Assembly (NCBI GenBank): GCA_034437555.1
Contig: DAOTTQ010000030.1
Coordinates: 84,099 to 148,098, forward strand
DNA from: JANWYT01 sp034437555
GTDB taxonomy: Bacteria > Chloroflexota > Anaerolineae > Aggregatilineales > Phototrophicaceae
DNA length: 64,000 nucleotides
Direction: 5' to 3'
The first letter of the stretch is position 1. Every line of letters starts with the position of its first letter. Below the pieces are notes generated by a model. It saw nothing but the letters and a program-made list of their open reading frames with translations, made no database searches and was not told where the DNA came from. A program made the position numbers and the translations under genes. This document shows positions 42,451-49,946 of this stretch, one piece after another.

Positions 42451-43926
42451 TTAGTAGGCGTTTTTATTGTTACCCGACAGCGTTTGAATCACCGTTAGCG
42501 CAATGATTTTAATGTCTAGCCACAGTGACCAGTTTTCGACATACCACAAATCATACGTCGTGCGCTCTGGAATGGACGTATCACCCCGTAGACCATGCAC
42601 CTGCGCCCACCCCGTCATGCCTGCTTTTTCACGGTGGCGTTCCATGTAGCGCGGAATTTGTGTTCTAAATTCATTAACATACTTAGACTGTTCGGGGCGA
42701 GGACCAACGAGGCTCATTTGCCCCAAGAAAACGTTGATAAGCTGTGGAATTTCGTCCCAATTGGTACGCCTCATCAGCCGCCCCATTTTGGTAACACGCG
42801 GGTCATTTTCTTCTGTCCAGTCGCCTAGCAGTTCGGCATCTGGGCGCATTGATCTAAATTTTATCATCGGGAACGGGCGACCATCCAAGCCCATGCGCTC
42901 TTGCACAAAGAACGAGGGACCCTTGCTATCCCAGCGGATGAATGCAGCTGTCAACAACATAAGAGGTGACAAGAAAATAAGCCCAAACGCTGCCCCAATC
43001 ACATCTAACCCACGCTTAAGGCTTAGTTTCCAGCCACGCAGGGCAATATCACGTACTGTCAGCAAGGGTGTGCCGCTAATGTCATCCAGGTTAAGGTCGC
43101 CTGCCATATAAGCGAAGATGTCGGGGTAAATTTTTACGTCTACGCTACTGCGTTGGCTAAGCGTCACCAGTTCTACCAATTGTTCACGCTTGGCATCTGG
43201 CACAGCAATAATAATTTGCGCCACCTGATACGATTCAATGAGGCTTGGCAGTTCCCAATAGTTGCCCAATACAGGCACGCCAAGCATTTTGCCTTGATGT
43301 TGGTCGGGGCTATTCACCACCCCCACCACGTTATAGCCAAGGTCGGGCGAGTTTTCGATAATTTTAAGGATGTCACGGGCGGCGTTGCCCGTCCCTACCA
43401 CCATTAAATTGTCGTTGATGAGCTTTTTACGGCGCATAAACAGCGTTAGGGTGCGATGAAATTCACGTCCCACCACAATAAAGAGCAGGCTGGCAAACCA
43501 CACATAAAAGAACATACTGCGCGGATAAGTGGTTTCAAAGAACGTATTGCGAAACACCAATTCTTGCACGCCATTGGTTAAGAGCGCACCTAATGTCACC
43601 ACCGCAATAATGCTTCGCCCTTGGTCAAAACGGCTAAACGTGCGCCGTTGGTGGTACAAGCGATTAAGATAAAGTAACACGATAATTGTGCCACCATGAA
43701 GCACAATCACAGGTACAAACTGGATAAGTGGGGGTTGAACATCGGGCTGGCTAAAGAATGGCAACAGCTCACGGGCGTAATAGCCAAACAAAAACGCCAA
43801 CAAGAGCATCACCCCATCCAAAAGTAGCAAGAGTACACTCAAGAACGCCTTATAGCGGTTGGATTGTTCGGGCGTTGCCGGTTTTACGAAGTTAACGGCT
43901 GGCTGGGTTGACGTACTTCTTGCCAT
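42451..43926 (-). CDS. Undecaprenyl-phosphate sugar-1-phosphate transferase (WbaP/ExoY-like)
   Basis: 491 residues from the ATG at 43926, chosen over an upstream in-frame start because AAAGGAGGG precedes it. About five N-terminal transmembrane helices, a Rossmann-like domain (NLMVVGTGNAARDILKIIENS), then the catalytic domain: KRGLDVIGAAFGLIFLSPLMLL, GPSFFVQERMGLDG, MIKFRSMRPDAE, GLRGDTSI. It starts polysaccharide repeat units by moving a sugar-1-phosphate to undecaprenyl phosphate. It overlaps the GT2 gene by 43 bp. Confidence 0.92.
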   Translation of the reverse strand: MARSTSTQPAVNFVKPATPEQSNRYKAFLSVLLLLLDGVMLLLAFLFGYYARELLPFFSQPDVQPPLIQFVPVIVLHGGTIIVLLYLNRLYHQRRTFSRFDQGRSIIAVVTLGALLTNGVQELVFRNTFFETTYPRSMFFYVWFASLLFIVVGREFHRTLTLFMRRKKLINDNLMVVGTGNAARDILKIIENSPDLGYNVVGVVNSPDQHQGKMLGVPVLGNYWELPSLIESYQVAQIIIAVPDAKREQLVELVTLSQRSSVDVKIYPDIFAYMAGDLNLDDISGTPLLTVRDIALRGWKLSLKRGLDVIGAAFGLIFLSPLMLLTAAFIRWDSKGPSFFVQERMGLDGRPFPMIKFRSMRPDAELLGDWTEENDPRVTKMGRLMRRTNWDEIPQLINVFLGQMSLVGPRPEQSKYVNEFRTQIPRYMERHREKAGMTGWAQVHGLRGDTSIPERTTYDLWYVENWSLWLDIKIIALTVIQTLSGNNKNAY

Positions 43927-44795
43927 AGTCCGAGCCCTCCTTTGAACAGTAATGCGCTTAAAATAATCCAATGCACAAGGAACGGTGTGCTTTTGCGATA
44001 GTATTTGCGATAAAAAATTAGCATGGCACGCCAAAACTCAAATTGCGCTTTGGGGCTTTGTTTAGAGGCAGCCCGCTTAACGTGATACACCGTTACAGGC
44101 GCATAATACCACACCTTCCAGCCTTCACGCTTAATGCGGTACGCCCAATCAATATCTTCAGCATACATAAAGAAAACTTCGTCTAATAAACCCACTTTTT
44201 GAATGGCTTCTTTGCGAATTTGCATATATGCGCCCACCACGCTATCCACTTCTAGCTCTTGGTCGGGGTCGGCAAAGGTCATATTGTAGCGTGCGAAGCG
44301 TGGGCTTTTAGGAAAAAGTTTGGCTAAACCCGCGAAGTGATAAAAACTAACAAGAGGCGTAGGAAAACCGCGCCGACACGCCAAATCTAGGCTACCATCG
44401 GGTAGGATGAGTTTTGTGCCTGCCACGCCCACATCGGGGCGCGAGTCCATAAATTGCACCATACGATATAGCGCGTCCGATGGCACTTCCGTATCAGGAT
44501 TAAGCAACAGCGCGTAACGGGGCGCGTCTGCATCCACATCTCCCAAACCATGATAGCCCAACGCGATTAAGCCAATGTTGTTACCGCGTGGGTAGCCGTC
44601 ATTGCTGGGGTTAGCGATAAGATGGGCTTGGGGGAATTTTTCGCGTACCATTGCCACGCTATCATCAGAGCTGGCGTTATCGACCACCATCACCTTGTAT
44701 GTAAAGTTACCTTCACTGGCAAAGACAGTCTGCAAGCACTTCTCTAAAAGGGCGCGTGTATTCCAATTCAAAATGACAATGCCTAAATCGTGCAT
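43884..44795 (-). CDS. Family 2 glycosyltransferase (rhamnosyltransferase-like)
   Basis: 303 residues with a GT-A fold. LGIVILNWNTRALLEKCL at the start, VVDNASSDDSV at the nucleotide-binding strand, LLNPDTEVP as the DxD-type metal motif and EDIDWAYRIKREGWKVWY as the acceptor-side motif. Resembles WbbL-type rhamnosyltransferases of cell-surface polysaccharides. One hydrophobic segment near the C-terminus. Likely works with the downstream priming transferase. Confidence 0.9.
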   Translation of the reverse strand: MHDLGIVILNWNTRALLEKCLQTVFASEGNFTYKVMVVDNASSDDSVAMVREKFPQAHLIANPSNDGYPRGNNIGLIALGYHGLGDVDADAPRYALLLNPDTEVPSDALYRMVQFMDSRPDVGVAGTKLILPDGSLDLACRRGFPTPLVSFYHFAGLAKLFPKSPRFARYNMTFADPDQELEVDSVVGAYMQIRKEAIQKVGLLDEVFFMYAEDIDWAYRIKREGWKVWYYAPVTVYHVKRAASKQSPKAQFEFWRAMLIFYRKYYRKSTPFLVHWIILSALLFKGGLGLWQEVRQPSQPLTS

Positions 44796-44863
44796 CTATT
44801 TTCCTATTGCCTAATACTATTCATACGCCCATTTTACCAAACTTCATGGCGTTAGTGTATCCG

Positions 44864-46459
44864 TTAGCACATTGCGCGGTTAAGGCAGTATGCCACCAAC
44901 TGCGGATTGTGCCAGTATACCCCATTGTTCGTCATCACCGTATCACCCCACAAGCGCGGACGGGGGACGGCAAACCACATCGGCAAGCCCTCAAACGCTT
45001 GATATTGTGCCAACGCAAGGTCTTTTTCGGCTTGTGGTAGGTTATCACGGCGTAAAATACCCCACCACAGCGCATCCGATACCACCACCACATCATAATC
45101 ATTCGCCAGTGTTTGGGGCATTCCGTCAAAATCGCCAAACGATTGACCAACGTCCCCTGTAAAGTTTTCCAATGGCACATTATACGCGCCAACCAAATGC
45201 ACTCGCGCATTGGGGGGCAAATTTGCCTCCAGCCACGTTTGCATTACAAGGCGTGTGTCGGGTTGCAGATGGCTTAACCATTGCACAGACAGCACCGCAC
45301 ACGGCACAACTAGCATCAAGACCACCGCATAACGCGCCCCTAGCTTTAGGCGATGCAATAACATTACCAAGCCCGCCCCCACCAAAACGGCGACTACAGG
45401 TAAAAATGGCACAATCAATTGGTCGCCAATGTGCGCCGCCGCCGAATTGAGTACCACCAACGCATACGGCACAGCAAACGCCCCCAGCATTGCCAGCACA
45501 CGCCCACGCTTGCCCAACGCCCACACGCCAAACACCGCCAATACACTGGCAGGAATCCCCACACCAAACACCGCCAAATAGCGCAGTTCATACCACAAGC
45601 CCACCCCCACATGATTGGGTAAAAATTGGGTAAAGCGTGATGAGATAAACGTGAACTCTGCCCAAAATTTTTGAAAATCCAGCAACACAAAAGGGCTGGT
45701 GAGCAAGAACGTGATAGGGAACGCCAGCCAAACCAGCATCACGCGCCACCACAACGCGCGATTGCGCCTCACTATCCACACGCCCACAAAGAACGCGCTT
45801 AGCCCCACAGCCCCCGCATTATAACGGCTTCCCAGTGCCAGCCCAGAAGCCACACACGCCAAAAACAACATCGGCAATGCGTAACGGCGTGACGCTAACG
45901 ACATCACGCACGCCCACAAGCACAATGCCACAAACCCACTGGCTAAACTGCTGGTGGTGGCATAGTGCGCGTGCTGAACCGCCGTGTAGCTAACGCTCAT
46001 GAGTGCGCCCGCCCCGATTGCCCCCCAAAGATGCGCCCTAAACAGCCCTCTTACCGCACCAAAAACGCACGCCACCGCCACTACACTCATTAATGCAGAA
46101 AGCGCACGCCCCACTACATACGCGCTAAAGGGCGCAATTTGGCGTTGGGCAAGCTCGCCCTCTGGCAAGCGGTTGGACAAGCCCGCCAAACCACTTAACG
46201 CATAATTGATGTAAATAAACAGAGAGGGGTTTTCAAAGAAGCGCGGATTAAGCGTCTTGGCACGGTGCATCTCTAACGGGATTGCCACATAAAAGTACTC
46301 ATCGGGATGCACCACAAATTGCGAGGAGGCTAGGGGCGCATGGGCATCAAAACCTGCGTAAGAGGGCATTCCCCACGCCACCTGATGCACGCGCAACGCC
46401 CACCCCATCAACAAGAGGCACACGCCCCACGCCAACGCACGCTTGTTAAATGCGGTCAC
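44864..46459 (-). CDS. GT39/ArnT-like polytopic glycosyltransferase
   Basis: 531 residues with about 11 hydrophobic segments and a C-terminal extracytoplasmic domain. The first loop after helix 1 carries YAGFDAHAP ... VVHPDEYFYVAIPLEM with the acidic residues found at the active site of PMT/ArnT enzymes. Such proteins move sugars from polyprenyl-phosphate carriers to proteins or glycans on the outer face of the membrane. The GTG start overlaps the murE stop (TAGTG). Confidence 0.8.
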   Translation of the reverse strand: MTAFNKRALAWGVCLLLMGWALRVHQVAWGMPSYAGFDAHAPLASSQFVVHPDEYFYVAIPLEMHRAKTLNPRFFENPSLFIYINYALSGLAGLSNRLPEGELAQRQIAPFSAYVVGRALSALMSVVAVACVFGAVRGLFRAHLWGAIGAGALMSVSYTAVQHAHYATTSSLASGFVALCLWACVMSLASRRYALPMLFLACVASGLALGSRYNAGAVGLSAFFVGVWIVRRNRALWWRVMLVWLAFPITFLLTSPFVLLDFQKFWAEFTFISSRFTQFLPNHVGVGLWYELRYLAVFGVGIPASVLAVFGVWALGKRGRVLAMLGAFAVPYALVVLNSAAAHIGDQLIVPFLPVVAVLVGAGLVMLLHRLKLGARYAVVLMLVVPCAVLSVQWLSHLQPDTRLVMQTWLEANLPPNARVHLVGAYNVPLENFTGDVGQSFGDFDGMPQTLANDYDVVVVSDALWWGILRRDNLPQAEKDLALAQYQAFEGLPMWFAVPRPRLWGDTVMTNNGVYWHNPQLVAYCLNRAMC

Positions 46460-47991
46460 TAGGCGTTTGCCGTAGGGAGTGTTTTTAAGGGTGTGCCACG
46501 CAAGGCATGGCGTAAGGCGTTTCGGTCATCCCAATCATATTCAATTGTGCCAAAGCACATGCTTTGTTCGTGTCCTTTGCCACACGCAATCACAATGTCG
46601 CCCTCATGCGCCATCTGGCAGGCTTCGTACAACGCAAGCCCCCTATCTGGCACACGAAAGAAGGTTTTGCCCTCTATACCGCCACGACTAACACAGCCTT
46701 GCGCCATCATTTCTAGGATAGCGTCTAAGGATTCGGTACGGGGGTCTTCGGCGGTGAGGATGGTAATATCCGCGAGTTCTGCCGATGTTTCTGCCATCAT
46801 GCGCCGTTTTTCTACGTCACGTAAGCCCGCACTACCAAAAATAGCAATCACACGCTTATTGGGGGCAACCAGCGTTCTTGCGGTGAGGACGGCATTTTTA
46901 AGGGCATTGGGCGTGTGGGCAAAGTCCACCATCGCAATAAAGTTTTGCCCTTCGGTTAGGGCTTCCATGCGTCCGCTAATGCTTTTTACGCGCCCTAAGC
47001 CTGCCTGCACATCCTCTAAGCCTAGCGTGCGTGCCGTAGCAACGGCTGCCAGCGCGTTCATCACGTTAAAGCCTCCAAAAAGGCTCATGTGTAAGCGTTC
47101 TGATGTGTTTAGCGTAAAGCGTGTGCCATCGGGGAAGAAGTGAACGTCATGCGCCATAAAGTCGGCATCATGGTCGCGCCCGTAGCTAATAATTTTATCC
47201 GCGGGGATGCCTGCTAAATGCTCATACGACACATCATCACGGTTAATCACGCTAATTTTGGGCGTATTTGGCTTGCGATAGCTTTGGGCAAGGCGTTCAA
47301 AGAGGATGGCTTTGGCGTTGCGATAGTTTTCCCATGTGCCATGATAATCAAGATGTTCGTGGGTAATGTTCGTTACCACCGCCACATCAATCTCAACGCC
47401 GTTTAACCTGCCCTGATGCAAGCCGTGGCTGGTCATTTCTAGGACAACGTGCGTTAAGCCTGCATCGCGCATTTGCGCCAAATAATCTTGCACTTCGGGC
47501 GCGGAGGGTGTGGTAACGTGCAAGCCCGTAGACAGGCTTTTGCCCCCAAAATCTGCGCTAATGGTGCTAATGAGTCCCACTTTACCGCCTGTTAGGTCTT
47601 TTAGCAGTTCATACAGCAGGGTGCTGGTGGTGGTTTTGCCGTCCGTGCCTGTCACTCCAATCACCACTATCTCTCGTGATGGAAAGCCATAATAAGAAGC
47701 TGCCAAGTAACCGACGGCTTGCTGGGCATTGCCCACTTGGGCATAGGGAACGGGGCAATCGGGCATGGGCTTTTCGCCGATAATCGCCACTGCGCCACGC
47801 TGAATGGCATCTTCTATAAAGCGGTGTCCATCGCTAGATTGTCCCTGACGCGCCACAAATACGCCCCCCGCTTGCACAGCGCGATTGTCCTCAACAAAGG
47901 GCGCGGTAATGGGGGTATCTAGTGCGCCCCACGTCTTTACCAGCATGCTAACGGGCAAATTTTCTAAATGATGCGATAGGGGTTTTGTCAT
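46459..47991 (-). CDS. murE: UDP-N-acetylmuramoyl-tripeptide synthetase (MurE)
   Basis: 510 residues with the full Mur-ligase layout: an N-terminal UDP-binding domain (DNRAVQAGGVFVARQG), a central ATPase with P-loop GVTGTDGKTTTSTLLYELL and TNITHEHLDYHGTWENY, and a C-terminal domain with TAEDPRTESLD. It adds the third amino acid to UDP-MurNAc-L-Ala-D-Glu. The specificity motif is DNPR in meso-DAP enzymes; here it is EDPR, so the added residue could be DAP or another diamine such as ornithine or lysine. The start overlaps the HNH gene stop (ATGA). Confidence 0.92.
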   Translation of the reverse strand: MTKPLSHHLENLPVSMLVKTWGALDTPITAPFVEDNRAVQAGGVFVARQGQSSDGHRFIEDAIQRGAVAIIGEKPMPDCPVPYAQVGNAQQAVGYLAASYYGFPSREIVVIGVTGTDGKTTTSTLLYELLKDLTGGKVGLISTISADFGGKSLSTGLHVTTPSAPEVQDYLAQMRDAGLTHVVLEMTSHGLHQGRLNGVEIDVAVVTNITHEHLDYHGTWENYRNAKAILFERLAQSYRKPNTPKISVINRDDVSYEHLAGIPADKIISYGRDHDADFMAHDVHFFPDGTRFTLNTSERLHMSLFGGFNVMNALAAVATARTLGLEDVQAGLGRVKSISGRMEALTEGQNFIAMVDFAHTPNALKNAVLTARTLVAPNKRVIAIFGSAGLRDVEKRRMMAETSAELADITILTAEDPRTESLDAILEMMAQGCVSRGGIEGKTFFRVPDRGLALYEACQMAHEGDIVIACGKGHEQSMCFGTIEYDWDDRNALRHALRGTPLKTLPTANA

Positions 47992-48398
47992 AATGGCTTC
48001 TCATAGGGATAAAGGTTAAACCTTAGCAAAATTGACCGTTCTCGCACTCGTTCAAAAGCATTTAAGCGTAACAGGAACAATGTCACACGACCTTCGGGGA
48101 TAAGTGGTTCTATAATGGCACCGTTTAATTGAAAGTGGTTAAACCATGATTGTTTTCTAGGGTTATATAAAAAAGTGGCATTTCCTGTTAGTGGGTCAAT
48201 AGAAGCAATATCAGAGCCTTTATAATAGTTACAACGTGGGCAACTCATACAAAGGTTATCTTCTTGCGTTTTTCCACCATGTTTAGCAGAAATAATATGC
48301 TCTAGGTGAAATGAGACAGGCTTGCGTTGTTGATGAATGAGACAATGTTCACAGCAAAAACCCGCCCGCTCAAAAACATATTGACGTAAAGAACTCAT
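47988..48398 (-). CDS. HNH endonuclease
   Basis: 136 residues from the ATG at 48398; a GTG at 48404 overlapping the previous stop is also possible. HNH core: CCEHCLIH (first Cys pair), FHLEHIISAKHGG (catalytic His region), EDNLCMSCPRCNYYKGSDI (Asn and second Cys pair). Some of these are stand-alone nucleases, others remnants of mobile elements; this one has no obvious partner except the small gene upstream, to which it is translationally coupled. It runs straight into murE. Confidence 0.85.
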   Translation of the reverse strand: MSSLRQYVFERAGFCCEHCLIHQQRKPVSFHLEHIISAKHGGKTQEDNLCMSCPRCNYYKGSDIASIDPLTGNATFLYNPRKQSWFNHFQLNGAIIEPLIPEGRVTLFLLRLNAFERVRERSILLRFNLYPYEKPL

Positions 48399-48403
48399 AA
48401 CCA

Positions 48404-48664
48404 CTAGCTCTGAATGGTTTCGGTGAGTTTAACACGCACTTTAAGCTGAAGCAGGGTGATGAAATGCTCAAACCTCAAAAAATCTTCTAGCTCTACTAAT
48501 TCTTCTGGCGAAATTGCAGAAGTGCTGTTCTTGTTCATCAGCTCTTGAAGATAATCATCAAGGTGGCTAGGAAATTTGTAATCCAGAATTTCTTGGGCAG
48601 TGGGTGACTGCGCCAAAAAGTCTGTAATTGCTTCTTGGATGCCATCGGGCATTTTTGCTGACAT
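48404..48664 (-). CDS. Hypothetical protein paired with an HNH endonuclease
   Basis: 86 residues from the ATG at 48664, preceded by TTGGAGGAC 7 bases upstream. All-helical, acidic (GIQEAITDFLAQSPTAQEILDYKFP; SPEELVELEDFLRFEHFITLLQLKVR). No named family. Its stop overlaps the alternative GTG start of the HNH gene, so the two form a cassette. It may regulate or partner the nuclease; that is inference from gene order only. Confidence 0.65.
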   Translation of the reverse strand: MSAKMPDGIQEAITDFLAQSPTAQEILDYKFPSHLDDYLQELMNKNSTSAISPEELVELEDFLRFEHFITLLQLKVRVKLTETIQS

Positions 48665-48702
48665 AAAGTATGTCCTCCAAGTCATTAAAAAGCGATTCTC
48701 AT

Positions 48703-48711
48703 ATTATACCA
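48703..48711 (-). promoter_or_regulatory. Extended -10 promoter of the HNH-murE operon
   Basis: On the minus strand TGGTATAAT followed by ATGAG, 39 bases before the first gene, directly after the atp operon terminator. Confidence 0.55.
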
Positions 48712-48721
48712 CTGCGGTTAT

Positions 48722-48750
48722 AAAAAAAGGGCATGGCGTATGCCATACCC
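48722..48750 (-). terminator. Rho-independent terminator of the atp (F0) operon
   Basis: On the minus strand GGGTATGGC / GCCATGCCC (9 bp, one wobble) with loop ATAC and seven T residues, 34 bases after the b-delta gene. Confidence 0.95.
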
Positions 48751-48783
48751 TTCTATGATGTTACTCTACTTATCGCTTGCGTT

Positions 48784-49605
48784 TTAGTTCAAGCTATCTG
48801 CAAGTGAGCCGAGATTATTCTTTACGCTACCGTCAATCACGCGGTCGGCAGAACGAACAATCAAACCACCCAAGATGCTGGGGTCTACGCTATACACCAC
48901 TTCGCTTGCGCCCAAAGACTTCTTAACCTTGTCTTGTTCGGCTTCGCTAAGGGGCATTGCGCTAACCACATCCACTTTACCAGAGATAGTTGCATCTTTT
49001 GGCAAGCGAGTAAAGAATTCGCTGACGAGTGCAGATTGCTTCTTGGCATCCAGGTTTTCACCTATGATGCGTCCTGCAACGGCTACACCAATGTTAACCA
49101 CTTGGTCACGTAAGCCCGCCAATTCGGCGTTGCGTGCGCTCAGGCTTTCGCTTTGAGCGTCGCTACGGGTCTTGTCGGCTTCGCTGCGGGCTTGGGTTTC
49201 AATGGCTTTCGCCGTGTCCTCACCGCGTTGGCGTGCTTCTTCTAGCAGTCTATTTGCCTGTGCGCGGGCTTCTGCCAAAACTTTCTCGGCTTCGGCTTCG
49301 GCGTTTTGACGCGCTTTAGCAGCTGCGCTGGCATCTTCTAAACCTTTTTGAATGGTTGCAGTGCGGGCATCGAGCATATTGACGGCGGGTCTCCATAGAA
49401 GAACCGTAAGCAACCCTGCGACGATGATAAAGTTAAATGTATGAGCCAATAACAACCCACCGTTAATCCCTAAGGGGGTAAGGGGGTTTTCTGCGGCAGC
49501 TTCGTCACCTTCGGCTGCGCTAACGAGGGGCGTTACTGCAAATGCCATCGTAAACACAAGCATGAAGGTGAGGAGTAGCCGCTTAAAAGAATTTGTTTTT
49601 TGCAT
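48784..49605 (-). CDS. atpF: F-type ATP synthase subunit b fused to a delta C-terminal domain
   Basis: 273 residues against about 160 for a plain b subunit. A signal-like hydrophobic N-terminus (RLLLTFMLVFTMAFAVTPLVSA) is followed by the usual b membrane helix (LLLAHTFNFIIVAGLLTVLLWRP), then the long charged coiled coil (KARQNAEAEAEKVLAEARAQ). From about residue 195 the chain resembles the C-terminal half of delta/OSCP: VDVVSAMPLSEAEQDKVKKSL, VYSVDPSILGGLIVRSADRVIDGSVKNNL. It forms the peripheral stalk. No separate atpH and no F1 gene follows; a terminator comes next. Confidence 0.9.
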   Translation of the reverse strand: MQKTNSFKRLLLTFMLVFTMAFAVTPLVSAAEGDEAAAENPLTPLGINGGLLLAHTFNFIIVAGLLTVLLWRPAVNMLDARTATIQKGLEDASAAAKARQNAEAEAEKVLAEARAQANRLLEEARQRGEDTAKAIETQARSEADKTRSDAQSESLSARNAELAGLRDQVVNIGVAVAGRIIGENLDAKKQSALVSEFFTRLPKDATISGKVDVVSAMPLSEAEQDKVKKSLGASEVVYSVDPSILGGLIVRSADRVIDGSVKNNLGSLADSLN

Positions 49606-49627
49606 CTTGCCTACTCCAAGGACGAAA

Positions 49628-49861
49628 CTAGAGAACGAAGAGAATAACCAGCGAAACCACTAGTGCGTAAATGGCGACGGCTTCGGCAAACACGATACCC
49701 AAAATCATGTTCGTTTGGATTGCGCCTGCTGCATCAGGATTGCGACCAATCCCTTGCAAACCACCTTGTACCATCAAGCCAATGCCGATGCCGGGTCCGA
49801 AAGCACCCAAAATCGCCAAGCCTGCACCAATTGCCTTTAACCCAGTATCGAGTCCTTCCAT
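49628..49861 (-). CDS. atpE: F-type ATP synthase subunit c
   Basis: 77 residues, a two-helix hairpin with the glycine-rich first helix (GAGLAILGAFGPGIGIGLMVQGG), the polar loop (RNPDAA) and the ion-binding Glu in helix 2 (GIVFAEAVAIYALV). The residue after the Glu is Ala, and the Gln and Ser/Thr of Na+-type rings are not evident, so it is likely a proton ring. AAGGAG 11 bases before the ATG. Lies between a and b. Confidence 0.95.
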   Translation of the reverse strand: MEGLDTGLKAIGAGLAILGAFGPGIGIGLMVQGGLQGIGRNPDAAGAIQTNMILGIVFAEAVAIYALVVSLVILFVL

Positions 49862-49946
49862 GAGTTTTGTATCTCCTTATTTGCGTATGATGTAAATGTT
49901 TTGTACGGGGCAGAGCAACTTAACGCTACCACCCCGTTTAGATACC

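Noticed and set aside
46493..47143. Long plus-strand open frame (216 codons) opposite murE
   Set aside because: Shadow of the C-terminal half of murE, without a start signal or family.
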